DNA of 64,000 nucleotides from Burkholderiaceae bacterium. Lineage in GTDB: Bacteria > Pseudomonadota > Gammaproteobacteria > Burkholderiales > Burkholderiaceae_D. Below, piece after piece: positions 1 to 9,474 of this stretch. The notes under the pieces were generated by a model, which saw only the letters and a list, made by a program, of their open reading frames with translations, searched no databases and was not told the origin of the DNA. Made by a program: the position numbers and the translations under genes. The DNA lies in assembly GCA_004298905.1 (NCBI GenBank), contig SCTK01000014.1, positions 1-64,000 of the forward strand. Reading direction: 5' to 3'. Within the stretch, counting starts at the first letter, position 1, and the number at the start of each line of letters is the position of its first letter.

Positions 1-114
1 GATTCCATTATGGCCCGAGCACGACGGTGCTCAATCGGAGGCCGGATATACGTATGCAGTTGCACCTAATGCCAATGCATCAAATGACTTGCAAACCGGG
101 AGGAGTCCATATAC

Positions 115-202
115 GGAAAATCGTAGCGCCTTCCACCGGATGCGTCATTGAGAAAGTACCGTGCCGGTTAAAGACATACGGCGGAAGGCGCTGCGCTTTT
201 CC
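115..202. repeat. Imperfect long inverted repeat (REP-like element)
   Basis: Arms ggaaaa (115-120) and agcgccttcc (125-134) are mirrored by ggaaggcgct (183-192) and ttttcc (197-202). A second nested pairing, accgg with ccggt, lies inside. The right arm read on the minus strand (ggaaaagcgcagcgcc, one base, tccgccg) almost exactly matches the repeat at 55873-55898, so this is one copy of an interspersed family. It sits downstream of the minus-strand ankyrin gene and could also act as its terminator. Bases 1-114 show no gene I can support. Confidence 0.6.
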
Positions 203-219
203 ACTCTACGAGATGAAGG

Positions 220-699
220 TCAGACATCTTTGTCGCAATGCTCGCTTATGAATTTCTCTAGCGTGACAATCTGGTTGCTCAACGCCTCCATATGTTGATT
301 CTCGGGCGTGGCTTGGTCAAGCTTTAGCGCACTGCGCATGTATGCAGAAAGGAGATCACAAATCGCATCGTTACCATTCAAGCGCGCGGTGGTGAACGGC
401 AAATCACCCTCAGTTCGCGCATAGACGTTTGCTCCACTATCGAGAAGGAATTGAACCATCTCTGAGTTTCCTTCCTCGCATGCATAGTGCAGCGGCGTAT
501 AGCCCTGCTCCCCGTGCTTATTGACATCAACTCCTGAAGCCACAAGTAGTTTCACAGCTGAAAGATCATTCCAGCGAACGGCAATGTGAAGAGCGTTCTC
601 TCCCAAGTAGTTCGTTGAATTCACATCAGAAAATTCGACGTAGCCGAAATCAGCCGTTGACCCGATCTTGGCAAGTAACGCCTTCAGCTCATCAGACAT
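220..699 (-). CDS. Ankyrin-repeat protein
   Basis: This 159-residue protein carries two clear ankyrin repeats and a weaker third. They are recognised by ENALHIAVRWNDLSAVKLL, GYTPLHYACEEGNSEMVQFL and the DSGANV turn. The C-terminal 40 residues are more polar and non-repetitive. Ankyrin repeats mediate protein-protein contacts; no catalytic domain is present, so partner and role are unknown. I chose the ATG at 699 because gaggt lies five bases upstream of it. An in-frame ATG at 717 with a more distant ggag would add six residues. There is no signal peptide, so it is probably cytoplasmic. The gene is A/T-richer than aceK next door and ends in a REP-like repeat, which hints at an accessory origin. 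Confidence 0.8.
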   Translation of the reverse strand: MSDELKALLAKIGSTADFGYVEFSDVNSTNYLGENALHIAVRWNDLSAVKLLVASGVDVNKHGEQGYTPLHYACEEGNSEMVQFLLDSGANVYARTEGDLPFTTARLNGNDAICDLLSAYMRSALKLDQATPENQHMEALSNQIVTLEKFISEHCDKDV

Positions 700-933
700 A
701 TGGACCTCTGCGTTCATGGAATGCCTAACTCCGAGTTTTCATCTGCAAGATGATTAAATTCATTGGACCAACAAATATGGCCGTCTACGTTTCCACAGAA
801 CGGCAGCATACCGAGGCTGTTTAACGGGAGCAAGTATTTTTCGCGCTGCCCGCTGCGGTGGCATCATCGACGCATCGACATCGCGGAAATCTGCGAGAAT
901 CGTTCATCGCCGCATTCATCCCGCCCGACCGCC

Positions 934-2682
934 ATGGCTGAAGAACGCAACCCATACAGTTTGCAAATCGCGCACGCGGTGCTGGCGGGCTTTGACAAGC
1001 ACTATGCGTTGTTTCGCTATGTGTCGCAGCAGGCGAAGCGGCGCTTCGAGCAGGCGGACTGGCACGGCATGCAGCGCGGTGCGGCGGAGCGGATTGCGTT
1101 TTACGATCAGCGTGTGGCGGAAGCGACTGAGCATTTGCGCAGCGAATTCAACGCCGCCCTGCTGGACGAGAGCGAGTGGCAGCAGGTCAAGCAGCATTAT
1201 GTGCGGCTGTTGATCAACCACCGGCAACCGGAATTGGCGGAAACGTTTTTCAATTCGGTGGTGTGCCGCCTGCTGCACCGGACCTATTTCAACAATACCT
1301 ACATCTTTTACCGCCCGGCGGTGTCGACGGAATATCTCGACGCCGATCCGGTGTCGTTCCGTTCCTACTATCCCTTGCCGAACGGCATCCGCACGGTGCT
1401 GCTGAAAATCCTCACCGATTTCGATCTGGCCTGTCCGTTTGCCGATGCGGCGCGCGATTTGCGCAGCGTGCTGCGCGCGGCGCGGCATTATCTGCCGCGC
1501 CCGTTCATGCCGGAACCCGATTGCCAGTTGCAGGTGCACTCCTCACTGTTCTACCGCAACAAGGGCGCGTACATCATCGGCCGCTTGATCAATGGCGGGC
1601 AGATCACGCCGTTTGCCGTGCCGATTCTGCACAACGCGCGCACGGAATTATTTCTCGACACGCTGCTGATGGAGGCCGATCAGATTGCGACGATCTTCTC
1701 TTTTGCGCGCGCCTATTTCATGGTGGACATGGAAACGCCCGCCGCCACGGTGACCTTCTTGCGCTCACTGCTGCCCAACAAACCGCGCGCCGAGTGGTAC
1801 AACATGCTGGGTCTGCAGAAGCAGGGCAAAACGCTGTTCTTCCGTGATTTCCTGCTGCATCTGCGCCACTCGACCGACCAGTTCATCATCGCGCCGGGGA
1901 TCAAGGGCTTGGTGATGTCGGTGTTCACACTGCCGTCCTACCCTTATGTGTTCAAGATCATCAAGGATGTGCGCGGCAAGGACATCACGCGCGAAACGGT
2001 GCAGGAACGCTACAACCTGGTGAAGGTGCACGACCGCGTCGGACGCATGTCGGATGCCTGGGAATACTCGCAGGTGGCGCTGCCTAAGGCGCGCTGCGAT
2101 GAAGCGTTGATCGAGGAATTGCGCAAGGTCGCACCGACGATCGTCGAGGAGGAAGACGAGCAGCTCATCATCAAGCATGTGTATATCGAACGGCGCATGA
2201 CGCCGCTCAACCTCTATCTGCTGCGCGCGCGTCCGCACGAACTCGAACATGCAGTGATCGAGTACGGCAACGCCATCAAGGATCTGGCCAAGGCCAATAT
2301 TTTCCCCGGCGATATGCTGTACAAGAATTTCGGCGTCACGCGTCTGGAACGTGTGGTGTTTTACGACTACGATGAAGTGCAGTACCTGACCGAATGCCAC
2401 TTCCGCCGCATCCCGCCCGCGCCCAATCCGGAGGCGGAAATGGCGAGTGAGCCGTGGTATGCGGTCGGGCCGAACGATGTGTTCCCGGAAGAGTTCGGAC
2501 CGTTCCTGCTGGGAGATGCCCGTGTGCGTGAAGTATTTCTGCGACATCATGCCGACCTGCTCGATCCCGATTTCTGGATCGATTGTCAGCAGCGCATCCT
2601 CGCCGGAGAGATTCAAGATCTTTATCCCTACCCGCGCGAACTGCGCTTTCGGCACAGGTTTGCGAAGAAGCTGCCTGAATGA
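934..2682 (+). CDS. aceK: Isocitrate dehydrogenase kinase/phosphatase
   Basis: AceK phosphorylates and dephosphorylates isocitrate dehydrogenase, setting the flux split between the TCA cycle and the glyoxylate bypass. The 582-residue length from the ATG at 934 matches the family (about 580). The open frame extends upstream to 763, but those 57 residues are unlike AceK, whereas MAEERN followed by IAHAVLAGFDKHYALFR is the usual N-terminus. The nucleotide-binding segment APGIKGLVMSVFTLPSYPYV (about residues 320-339) is followed by the lysine of VFKIIKD. NFGVTR (about 465) and FYDYDE (about 476-481) form the catalytic/metal region. No aceA or aceB lies in the window, so it appears to be a stand-alone gene. 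It is followed 42 bases later by a thiolase on the same strand. Confidence 0.96.
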   Translation: MAEERNPYSLQIAHAVLAGFDKHYALFRYVSQQAKRRFEQADWHGMQRGAAERIAFYDQRVAEATEHLRSEFNAALLDESEWQQVKQHYVRLLINHRQPELAETFFNSVVCRLLHRTYFNNTYIFYRPAVSTEYLDADPVSFRSYYPLPNGIRTVLLKILTDFDLACPFADAARDLRSVLRAARHYLPRPFMPEPDCQLQVHSSLFYRNKGAYIIGRLINGGQITPFAVPILHNARTELFLDTLLMEADQIATIFSFARAYFMVDMETPAATVTFLRSLLPNKPRAEWYNMLGLQKQGKTLFFRDFLLHLRHSTDQFIIAPGIKGLVMSVFTLPSYPYVFKIIKDVRGKDITRETVQERYNLVKVHDRVGRMSDAWEYSQVALPKARCDEALIEELRKVAPTIVEEEDEQLIIKHVYIERRMTPLNLYLLRARPHELEHAVIEYGNAIKDLAKANIFPGDMLYKNFGVTRLERVVFYDYDEVQYLTECHFRRIPPAPNPEAEMASEPWYAVGPNDVFPEEFGPFLLGDARVREVFLRHHADLLDPDFWIDCQQRILAGEIQDLYPYPRELRFRHRFAKKLPE

Positions 2683-2724
2683 TGCGGCTTCGCCCGCAAA
2701 GCTCCTTCACCACTTGCTAATGCC

Positions 2725-3924
2725 ATGACAGATCCCATCGTCATCGTCTCCGCTGCACGCACACCCATCGGCGGCTTGCTCGGCTGCTTTGCCTCGTTGT
2801 CGGCATCCGACCTTGGCGCGGTGGCCGTGCGCGCTGCGGTCGAGCGGGCGGGACTGGCGCCTGAATTGATTGACGAGGTTTTGTTCGGCAATTGCCTGTT
2901 GGCCGGACAAGGCCAGTCACCGGCGCGGCAGGCGGCGCTCAAGGGCGGCCTACCCTTGTCAGCGGGCTGCACCACCTTGAGCAAGATGTGCGGTTCCGGG
3001 ATGAAGGCCGTCATGCTCGCGCACGACCTGATCGCCGCAGGCAGCGCCCGTATCGTGTTGGCGGGCGGCATGGAAAGCATGAGCAATGCGCCCTATCTTT
3101 TGCCTGGCGTGCGCGCGGGCATACGTATGGGGAACAGTGCGGTACGCGACCACATGTTTCTCGACGGCCTGCAGGATGCGTATGAGAAGGATGCGTCAGG
3201 GAGCGGTCGTTTGATGGGCACTTATGCGGAAGACTGCGCCACGCAATTCAATTTCAGCCGCGTGCAGCAGGATGACTTTGCCTTGGCCTCACTGGCGCGG
3301 GCGCGCGCCGCTAACGAAGATGGCGGCTTTGCGTGGGAGATGGCGCCGGTCACGATACGCGAACGTGCGGGTGAAAAAATCATCGCGCGTGACGAACAAC
3401 CGTTCACCGCGCAGCCAGACAAAATTCCTTCACTCAAACCAGCCTTCAGAAAAGATGGCACGGTGACGGCGGCCAATGCCTCGTCGATCTCTGACGGTGC
3501 GGCGGCGCTGTTGTTGATGCGCGCCTCAACCGCAAAACAGTATGGCTTGACGCCGTTGGCGCGCATTGTCGCGCACAGCAGCCACGCGCAAGCGCCGGGG
3601 CTGTTCACCACTGCACCGATCACCGCGATCCAGAAACTGTATGAGCAGACTGGTTGGACTACCGCGCAGGTCGATGCCTTTGAAGTGAACGAAGCGTTTG
3701 CCGTGGTGGCAATGGCAGCGATGGCTGCTCATGAAATTCCGCACGAAAAAATCAATCTGCATGGCGGCGCCTGCGCGCTGGGCCACCCCATCGGTGCTTC
3801 TGGCGCGCGCATTCTCGTCACTCTGCTGGGCGTGTTGCAGCAACGGAATTGGCAACGTGGCGTTGCGGCGATTTGCATTGGTGGTGGAGAAGCGACAGCG
3901 ATGGCGCTTGAGCGTCTGAGCTGA
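2725..3924 (+). CDS. Acetyl-CoA C-acetyltransferase (thiolase)
   Basis: This 399-residue thiolase condenses two acyl-CoA units (acetoacetyl-CoA formation) or cleaves 3-ketoacyl-CoA. The nucleophilic cysteine is C89 in TLSKMCGSGMKAVM. The histidine region NEAFAVVAMAA, the loop GGACALGHPIGASGARI and the second cysteine in CIGGGEATAMALE are all present, so the enzyme should be active. Length and motif spacing fit the biosynthetic (AtoB/PhaA-like) branch better than FadA, but no phaB, phaC or fadB is nearby to settle the physiological role. There is no strong Shine-Dalgarno sequence before the ATG. Confidence 0.9.
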   Translation: MTDPIVIVSAARTPIGGLLGCFASLSASDLGAVAVRAAVERAGLAPELIDEVLFGNCLLAGQGQSPARQAALKGGLPLSAGCTTLSKMCGSGMKAVMLAHDLIAAGSARIVLAGGMESMSNAPYLLPGVRAGIRMGNSAVRDHMFLDGLQDAYEKDASGSGRLMGTYAEDCATQFNFSRVQQDDFALASLARARAANEDGGFAWEMAPVTIRERAGEKIIARDEQPFTAQPDKIPSLKPAFRKDGTVTAANASSISDGAAALLLMRASTAKQYGLTPLARIVAHSSHAQAPGLFTTAPITAIQKLYEQTGWTTAQVDAFEVNEAFAVVAMAAMAAHEIPHEKINLHGGACALGHPIGASGARILVTLLGVLQQRNWQRGVAAICIGGGEATAMALERLS

Positions 3925-3942
3925 AACAGCGCAGTCTTCCTT

Positions 3943-4398
3943 TTATCCCTGATGCAGCTTGACGCGATCGCCACGGCGGCGTTCGTTGGCGAGGATCAGT
4001 TGGTCGCGCGAGCGGCCCTTGAGGAAGTAGTGTCCGGTGGCCAGCCGGGCTTCCGGTGCGGCGGTGGCCCGCCAGGGTGTGCCGTTATAGCTCACCACGG
4101 TGGTGGCGTCGTCATCCCATTCTTCGACAAAGAAGGTGAGCGATTCGTCTTCTTCGGATTCTTCGCGCGGCGACCAGTCATGAATCATGTACCCAAGACG
4201 GTGGCGCAAGTAAAAGGCATCGGTGGCACTGGCAACCAGTGCCACCGCGATTTGCGGAATGAGGGTACCGCCCAGTAAAGCCACAATTCCACCGCTCAGC
4301 AAACCGATGCTGGCAGCAAGAAAATAAGCCCTACGGGAAAGTATCTCCATCACCAGCGCCATGGCGGCCAGCAAAAACCAGACAAGATAAGCCTGCAC
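3943..4398 (-). CDS. NfeD-like membrane protein
   Basis: The 151-residue product begins with two or three hydrophobic segments (about residues 1-60). A charged acidic linker follows, then a C-terminal beta-rich domain with SYNGTPWRA and TGHYFLKGRSRDQLILA. That pattern resembles the OB-fold of NfeD proteins. NfeD proteins usually act with membrane stomatin/SPFH proteins or the ClpP-class protease NfeDb in membrane quality control, but no such partner is adjacent here. The start is GTG at 4398, preceded by a strong ggagggg. It is convergent with the thiolase gene (18 bases apart) and lies downstream of tyrS on the same strand. Confidence 0.7.
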   Translation of the reverse strand: MQAYLVWFLLAAMALVMEILSRRAYFLAASIGLLSGGIVALLGGTLIPQIAVALVASATDAFYLRHRLGYMIHDWSPREESEEDESLTFFVEEWDDDATTVVSYNGTPWRATAAPEARLATGHYFLKGRSRDQLILANERRRGDRVKLHQG

Positions 4399-4523
4399 GT
4401 GATCCCCCTCCGCGACGACGCCAGCCCAGCCACCTTCTTATAAGTATTTTTACTTCCGGCATATTAGACAATCATCGGCGTGCTGCCAATGAAAATCTTG
4501 CAGGCGGCAGCAATGACCTTTGG

Positions 4524-5771
4524 TTACGCCTCGCTGAGCGTGACGCGTGCGAACTTGCGCTTGCCCACTTGCACGACATAACTGCCCGCAGATAATTTCA
4601 AACCCTTGTCCTCGACCTTGGCACCGTCGATCTTCACCCCGCCCTGTTCGATGTTGCGATTGGCTTCGGTGGTCGAAGGGGCCAGATTGGCTTGCTTGAG
4701 AATTTGCGCAATGCCCAGTGGCGCACCGCACAAATGAATCTCGGGCAAGTCTTCTGGAATCGCCCCTTGCTTGAAACGCGCTTCGAAATCTGCAAGTGCT
4801 TGCTCCGCCGCCGCCGTACTGTGAAAGCGCGCGACGATTTCCTGCGCCAGCAAAACCTTGATGTCGCGCGGGTTGCGCCCGGCCGCAGAGTCGGCCTTGA
4901 ATTGCGCGATCTCGCTCAGCGAACGGAACGACAGCAATTCGTAATAGCGCCACATCAACACATCGGAGACGGACATCAGCTTGCCGAACATCTCGCCCGG
5001 CGCTTCGGCAATGCCGACGTAATTGTTTTTTGACTTGGACATCTTCTCCACACCGTCCAGCCCTTCGAGCAGCGGCATGGTGAGGATGCATTGCGGTTCC
5101 TGGCCGTGCTGCTTTTGCAGTTCGCGCCCGACCAGCAGGTTGAATTTCTGATCGGTGCCACCGAGTTCGAGGTCGGATTTCAACGCCACGGAATCGTAGC
5201 CCTGCATCAGCGGGTAGAGAAATTCGTGGATGGAAATCGGCACGCCGCCTTGAAAACGTTTGGTGAAATCGTCGCGCTCCAGCATGCGGGCCACGGTGTA
5301 GCTGCCCGCCAGCTTGATCATGCCTTCGGCGCCGAGCGCTCCGCACCACTCGCTGTTGTAACGCACCTCCGTGCGCGCCGGGTCGAGCACCTTGCTGGCT
5401 TGCGCATGATAGGTCTGCGCATTGGCTTGAATCTGTTCGCGCGTCAGCGGCGGGCGGGTGGTGTTGCGGCCGGAAGGATCACCGATCATGCTGGTGAAAT
5501 CGCCGATCAGGAAAATCACGTGATGTCCCAGATCCTGCAATTGACGGAGTTTGTTGAGCACCACCGTGTGACCGAGATGGATGTCGGGCGCGGTTGGATC
5601 CAGACCCAGCTTGATGCGTAGCGGCTGGCCGGATGTTTCGCTGCGCTGCAATTTCAGCGCAAACTCGGTTTCGATCAGCAATTCATCACAACCGCGTTTT
5701 ACAACCGCGAGCGCATGCTGCGTTGCGTCAGAGAGAATGGCCTGTGATGCTTGATTTTGCTGGGTTTGCAT
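4524..5771 (-). CDS. tyrS: Tyrosyl-tRNA synthetase
   Basis: This enzyme charges tRNA-Tyr. The class I signature is HLGH (residues 65-68) and the second signature is KMSKS (243-247). KMSKS, rather than the KFGKT of E. coli TyrS, places it in the second bacterial TyrRS subgroup. A C-terminal S4-type RNA-binding domain occupies roughly residues 350-413 and ends in [11 protein letters not shown]. The length of 415 residues is normal. It is transcribed divergently from the M23 peptidase/anmK operon across a 190-base promoter region. A long overlapping frame at 4450-5349 is only a shadow. Confidence 0.97.
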   Translation of the reverse strand: MQTQQNQASQAILSDATQHALAVVKRGCDELLIETEFALKLQRSETSGQPLRIKLGLDPTAPDIHLGHTVVLNKLRQLQDLGHHVIFLIGDFTSMIGDPSGRNTTRPPLTREQIQANAQTYHAQASKVLDPARTEVRYNSEWCGALGAEGMIKLAGSYTVARMLERDDFTKRFQGGVPISIHEFLYPLMQGYDSVALKSDLELGGTDQKFNLLVGRELQKQHGQEPQCILTMPLLEGLDGVEKMSKSKNNYVGIAEAPGEMFGKLMSVSDVLMWRYYELLSFRSLSEIAQFKADSAAGRNPRDIKVLLAQEIVARFHSTAAAEQALADFEARFKQGAIPEDLPEIHLCGAPLGIAQILKQANLAPSTTEANRNIEQGGVKIDGAKVEDKGLKLSAGSYVVQVGKRKFARVTLSEA

Positions 5772-5806
5772 GAAGTTTCATTACCAAAATTTATACGCGA
5801 AAACCG

Positions 5807-5834
5807 TTGCCGGGTCAGGGGCCTTTGTTATAAT
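5807..5834 (+). promoter_or_regulatory. Sigma-70 type promoter for the M23-anmK-kdoO operon
   Basis: TTGCCG at 5807-5812 and a perfect TATAAT at 5829-5834 are separated by 16 bases. They lie in the divergent region between tyrS and the M23 peptidase gene and face the latter. Transcription would start near 5841 and leave a leader of about 120 bases. Confidence 0.6.
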
Positions 5835-5964
5835 CGCCCGCACACTAATGCGTGCGGCGTCATTGCACTCATATAACTAGATCACAGCTGATCACTGGTC
5901 GTGGATTTTAACGTGAATGCACCGCATTGCGCCGGGCTTGCCGGGCGCGCATGCGAGACACGGA

Positions 5965-7398
5965 ATGAAGCACGATTGGATGGTTGGTTTGGAGTCAGGC
6001 TTGAATCCCGGATTGAAAGAAACAGACGCGCCCATTCAGAGGCGCCTCGAGGAGCGTTTTCCCCTGCACTGGCGCAGACATCTGCCTGTGCTGCGGCGCG
6101 CGCTGCTGAGTGTGGCTGGCTTGTTCGCCTTGGGGACGGTCGCTGCACTCGCCATCGCACCACAAGCGTATGACGCGCCGCCCAGCGCTGAAGATTTGCA
6201 AATCGTCACGCGCGATCTCTCCCTGCCCGCCACCCTGCCTGCGCAACTGGAGGCACTCGGAGCGCGTAACGACCAATATGTTCGATCCGAACGCGTGCGC
6301 AGCGGCGATACCATCGCCGCACTGCTGGCGCGCATGCAAGTGCAGGATGCTGACTTGATGCAACTGTTGGCACGCGATCCGCTGGCACGTCCGCTGGTGC
6401 AACTGCGTGCCGGCCGCACCATCCAGCTGCAAGTCGATGACACCGGACACTTGTCCTGGCTGCGCTATAACCTACCCGCGAACCTGCCCTCTGCTGACGA
6501 CGACAGCGCGAGTGCGGTGCTGCAAATCCGCCGTCAGCCAGGGCAGAATGCCCTGATTGCGGAAGTACAAAATCTGGCGCCTGAGACACGCACCGAAGTG
6601 CGTGTGGGTGTGATTCGCAACTCGCTGTACGGCGCGACCGATGAAGCCGGCATTCCCGATGCGATTGCCAACCAGATGGCGGAAATCCTGTCGGGCGAGA
6701 TCGATTTTCACCGCGATTTGCGCAAGGGTGATTCTTTCCGCGTTGTCTATGAAACCCTCTATCAAGCGCAAAGCGGGGAGGATCTGAAAGCCGGGCGTGT
6801 GCTGGCACTCGAATTCAATAATGATGGTCAGCACTATCAGGCGATCCGCTTTGGCAACGATTACTACACCGCCGACGGCAAAAGTCTGCGCAAGGAATTC
6901 CTGCGTTGTCCGCTGCCGTTTACGCGTGTCACTTCCGGTTTTTCGATGCGCCTGCATCCGATTCTCAATACCTGGCGCGCGCACAAGGGCGTGGATTATG
7001 GCGCGCCCACCGGCACACCGATTCGTGCCGTAGCCGATGCGACGGTGGAATTTGCCGGTGTGAAGGGCGGCTATGGCAATGCGGTGGTGTTGCGCCACAA
7101 TGGCACCTATTCCACAGTGTATGGACATATGAGCCGGTTTGCGGCCGGCATCAAACGCGGAACGCATGTGAGCCAGAGTCAGGTAATCGGCTATGTGGGC
7201 ATGACCGGATGGGCCACCGGGCCGCATCTGCACTATGAATTTCTGGTGGATGGCGTGCAGCGCAATCCGCTGAAGATCAGCCTGCCGCCCGCCAAGCCAT
7301 TGGCTGCGCACGACATGCCGAGCTTCCGCCAAGCCATGGAAGCGATGCAGCAAAAACTTAATCTCGTCAGCCCGGATTTAGTTGCAGACGGCGCCTGA
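5965..7398 (+). CDS. M23 murein endopeptidase with LysM-like/OapA domain
   Basis: A 477-residue inner-membrane-anchored periplasmic enzyme of the MepM/YebA type that hydrolyses peptide cross-links in peptidoglycan. One hydrophobic segment lies at about residues 44-66. An OapA/LysM-like module (RVRSGDTIAALLARMQV) follows. A Csd3-like middle domain comes next, and then the LytM domain at about residues 330-435. The zinc ligands are visible as the first histidine in SMRLHPI, HKGVDYG and GPHLHYEF, so the site looks complete. An upstream ATG at 5917 is possible, but the 16 extra residues do not resemble the family. AnmK follows nine bases after the stop, linking cell-wall cleavage to recycling of the released anhydro sugar. 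Confidence 0.9.
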   Translation: MKHDWMVGLESGLNPGLKETDAPIQRRLEERFPLHWRRHLPVLRRALLSVAGLFALGTVAALAIAPQAYDAPPSAEDLQIVTRDLSLPATLPAQLEALGARNDQYVRSERVRSGDTIAALLARMQVQDADLMQLLARDPLARPLVQLRAGRTIQLQVDDTGHLSWLRYNLPANLPSADDDSASAVLQIRRQPGQNALIAEVQNLAPETRTEVRVGVIRNSLYGATDEAGIPDAIANQMAEILSGEIDFHRDLRKGDSFRVVYETLYQAQSGEDLKAGRVLALEFNNDGQHYQAIRFGNDYYTADGKSLRKEFLRCPLPFTRVTSGFSMRLHPILNTWRAHKGVDYGAPTGTPIRAVADATVEFAGVKGGYGNAVVLRHNGTYSTVYGHMSRFAAGIKRGTHVSQSQVIGYVGMTGWATGPHLHYEFLVDGVQRNPLKISLPPAKPLAAHDMPSFRQAMEAMQQKLNLVSPDLVADGA

Positions 7399-7406
7399 GT
7401 CAGACC

Positions 7407-8531
7407 GTGAATACGACGCCCACCCCAGCCCCGGCACAGGAAATTTTTGCGGGGCTGATGTCGGGCACCAGTCTGGATGCGGCCGATGCAGCGATCGTTT
7501 CTTTCGATACGACGGGCCGGCCCCAGTTGCTCGGCTCCGCATCCATTCCCTACCCGCAAACTTTGCGCGACGAATTGCTCGCTCTGCATGTACCAGGCTT
7601 TGATGAATTGCATCGGGCAGCGCAGCTGGCCAATCTGCTGGCCGATCTGTACGCCGAAGCCTTGCTGCAAGCGTGTGTAGCAGCGGCCATCACACCTGCC
7701 GACGTGGTGGCCGCCGGTGTGCATGGCCAAACCCTGCGTCATCGGCCCGAATCCGGCTATACCCTGCAATTGAATCAGCCAGCGCGCATTGCCGAACAAA
7801 GTGGCATCACCATCGTGGCCGATTTTCGCAGCCGCGATATCGCGGCCGGTGGTCAGGGTGCTCCGCTGGTGCCCGCCTTCCACGCGAGCCTGTTCAGCAG
7901 TGCACTGCCGCGCGCGGTGTTGAATATCGGTGGCATCGCCAATCTGACGCTGCTCAACAACAGCGATGACGTGACCGGCTTCGATACCGGCCCGGGCAAT
8001 ATGCTGCTGGATCACTGGGCACAGCAACATTTGCATCTGCCCTTCGACCGCGACGGCGCCTGGGCCGCGAGTGGGAAGGTCGATAGCGGTCTGTTGAACG
8101 CCTTGCTGAGTGAACCTTATTTTTCTTTGCCCGCACCAAAAAGCACCGGCCGCGATTTGTTCAACCCCACCTGGTTGCAACTCAGGCTGCGAGAACATGC
8201 CTCCCTGCCACCCGCCGATGTGCAAGCCACTCTGTTGGCCCTCACCGCCAACAGCATCGGCAACGCCTTACAGCAGGCCCAACCGGAAACCCATGAAGTG
8301 ATTGTTTGCGGCGGCGGCGCCTACAATGCCGAATTGCTGCGGCTGTTACGCGTTACTTTGCCGCATGTGCGCTGGCAAACATCGGATGCGCAGGGCGTAG
8401 CGCCGGAATGGATCGAGGCGATGGCCTTTGCCTGGCTGGCTCAACAATGCTTGCAGGGCTTGCCGGGCAATCTCCCTTCGGTGACCGGCGCACAGGGCAG
8501 CCGTATACTGGGTGCAATTTATCAGAAGTGA
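7407..8531 (+). CDS. anmK: Anhydro-N-acetylmuramic acid kinase
   Basis: AnmK cleaves and phosphorylates 1,6-anhydro-MurNAc to MurNAc-6-phosphate during peptidoglycan recycling in the cytoplasm. GLMSGTSLDAAD near the N-terminus (about residues 16-27) is the ATP-binding signature. GVHGQTLRHRP, NIGGIANLTLL and GFDTGPGNMLLD follow in the usual order, and VCGGGAYNAELL lies near the C-terminus. The 374-residue length is normal. The start is GTG at 7407, only nine bases after the M23 stop. There is no upstream ATG, and the first downstream ATG would delete the ATP loop. The five-base gap to the next gene supports one transcript. Confidence 0.95.
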   Translation: MNTTPTPAPAQEIFAGLMSGTSLDAADAAIVSFDTTGRPQLLGSASIPYPQTLRDELLALHVPGFDELHRAAQLANLLADLYAEALLQACVAAAITPADVVAAGVHGQTLRHRPESGYTLQLNQPARIAEQSGITIVADFRSRDIAAGGQGAPLVPAFHASLFSSALPRAVLNIGGIANLTLLNNSDDVTGFDTGPGNMLLDHWAQQHLHLPFDRDGAWAASGKVDSGLLNALLSEPYFSLPAPKSTGRDLFNPTWLQLRLREHASLPPADVQATLLALTANSIGNALQQAQPETHEVIVCGGGAYNAELLRLLRVTLPHVRWQTSDAQGVAPEWIEAMAFAWLAQQCLQGLPGNLPSVTGAQGSRILGAIYQK

Positions 8532-8536
8532 ACGCG

Positions 8537-9418
8537 ATGAATCCCATCTACACCACGACCCTGACCGATTGGGTACCCTCAATCCCGGCTGAACAATCTG
8601 CAGCATTATTGGCCGCGCTGGAGTCCGGGCACGTGCTCTATTGCCCGCAACTGGCGTTTCAATTTTCGCCGGCGGAGCAACGTTTCCTTGATCCAGCCTG
8701 GTCCAACGGCAAGGACAAGAACATTTCGTTAGAGCACGACGGTGCGCCGCTGAAAGGGATGCTGGGCACGACGGATGAGGTGGCTACCCTGCGCGGCGCA
8801 GTGCTGCGTTTCCGCACTCAGGCGATCGGCTTGATCGAAACACTGTTTCCCGCCTACAAACGAAATCTGCGCAAGGCGCGCACCAGTTACCGACCGGTGC
8901 CCGTGGAGGGACGCAGCACGTCCTGGCGCAAGGACGATTCGCGTTTGCACGTCGACGCCTTTCCTTCGCGCCCCAACCATGGCGAGCGGATTTTGCGTGT
9001 GTTCGCCAATGTCAACCCACACGGCGTGCCGCGCGTGTGGCGCATCGGCGAGCCGTTTGAAGCACTCGCGCAGCGCGTGCTGCCGCGCATTCCCACGCCT
9101 CTACCGGGTTCGAGCTGGCTGCTGCATGCGCTGCACATTACCAAGCAGCGACGCAGCGAATACGACCATATCATGCTGAATTTGCATGACCGGATGAAAG
9201 CCGATCTCGAATACCAAGCGCAGGCGCCACAAGTGACCATGTCACTCGCTGCGGGGAGTGTCTGGATCTGTTTTTCCGATCAGGTCTCGCATGCGGCGAT
9301 GTCCGGCCAGTTCATGCTGGAACAAACCCTGCATGTGCCCGTGGATGCCTTGGCCGTGCCAGAGAAATCTCCGCTACGCACCCTCGAACGCCTGACTGCG
9401 CGAGCGCTCGTGGTATAA
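8537..9418 (+). CDS. kdoO: Kdo 3-hydroxylase (Fe(II)/2-oxoglutarate type)
   Basis: The 293-residue protein matches the Kdo-hydroxylase family, which hydroxylates the 3-deoxy-manno-octulosonic acid of the lipopolysaccharide inner core. The core motif is SWRKDDSRLHVDAFPSRP, in which the H-x-D pair supplies two iron ligands. RILRVFANVNP follows. The distal histidine is probably that of DQVSHAAMSGQF near residue 255. I start it at the ATG at 8537, five bases after anmK. The frame opens 77 codons upstream, but that part overlaps anmK and is not family-like. It is the last gene of the operon and is followed by a terminator hairpin. Confidence 0.88.
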   Translation: MNPIYTTTLTDWVPSIPAEQSAALLAALESGHVLYCPQLAFQFSPAEQRFLDPAWSNGKDKNISLEHDGAPLKGMLGTTDEVATLRGAVLRFRTQAIGLIETLFPAYKRNLRKARTSYRPVPVEGRSTSWRKDDSRLHVDAFPSRPNHGERILRVFANVNPHGVPRVWRIGEPFEALAQRVLPRIPTPLPGSSWLLHALHITKQRRSEYDHIMLNLHDRMKADLEYQAQAPQVTMSLAAGSVWICFSDQVSHAAMSGQFMLEQTLHVPVDALAVPEKSPLRTLERLTARALVV

Positions 9419-9429
9419 ATCCCAATAAA

Positions 9430-9452
9430 AAAGGGCGCTGTTCGCGCCCTTT
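9430..9452. terminator. Bidirectional rho-independent terminator
   Basis: The stem aaagggcgc (9430-9438) and gcgcccttt (9444-9452) closes a five-base loop, with an A-run before and T-rich sequence after. It lies between the convergent kdoO and erpA genes and can serve both. Confidence 0.85.
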
Positions 9453-9474
9453 CTTATTCAGCTGCAGCTACCGT

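Noticed and set aside
2-151. Open plus-strand frame of 49 codons running in from the left edge
   Set aside because: Its last third lies inside a REP-like inverted repeat, no domain is recognisable, and truncation prevents a judgement. A partial gene end remains possible.
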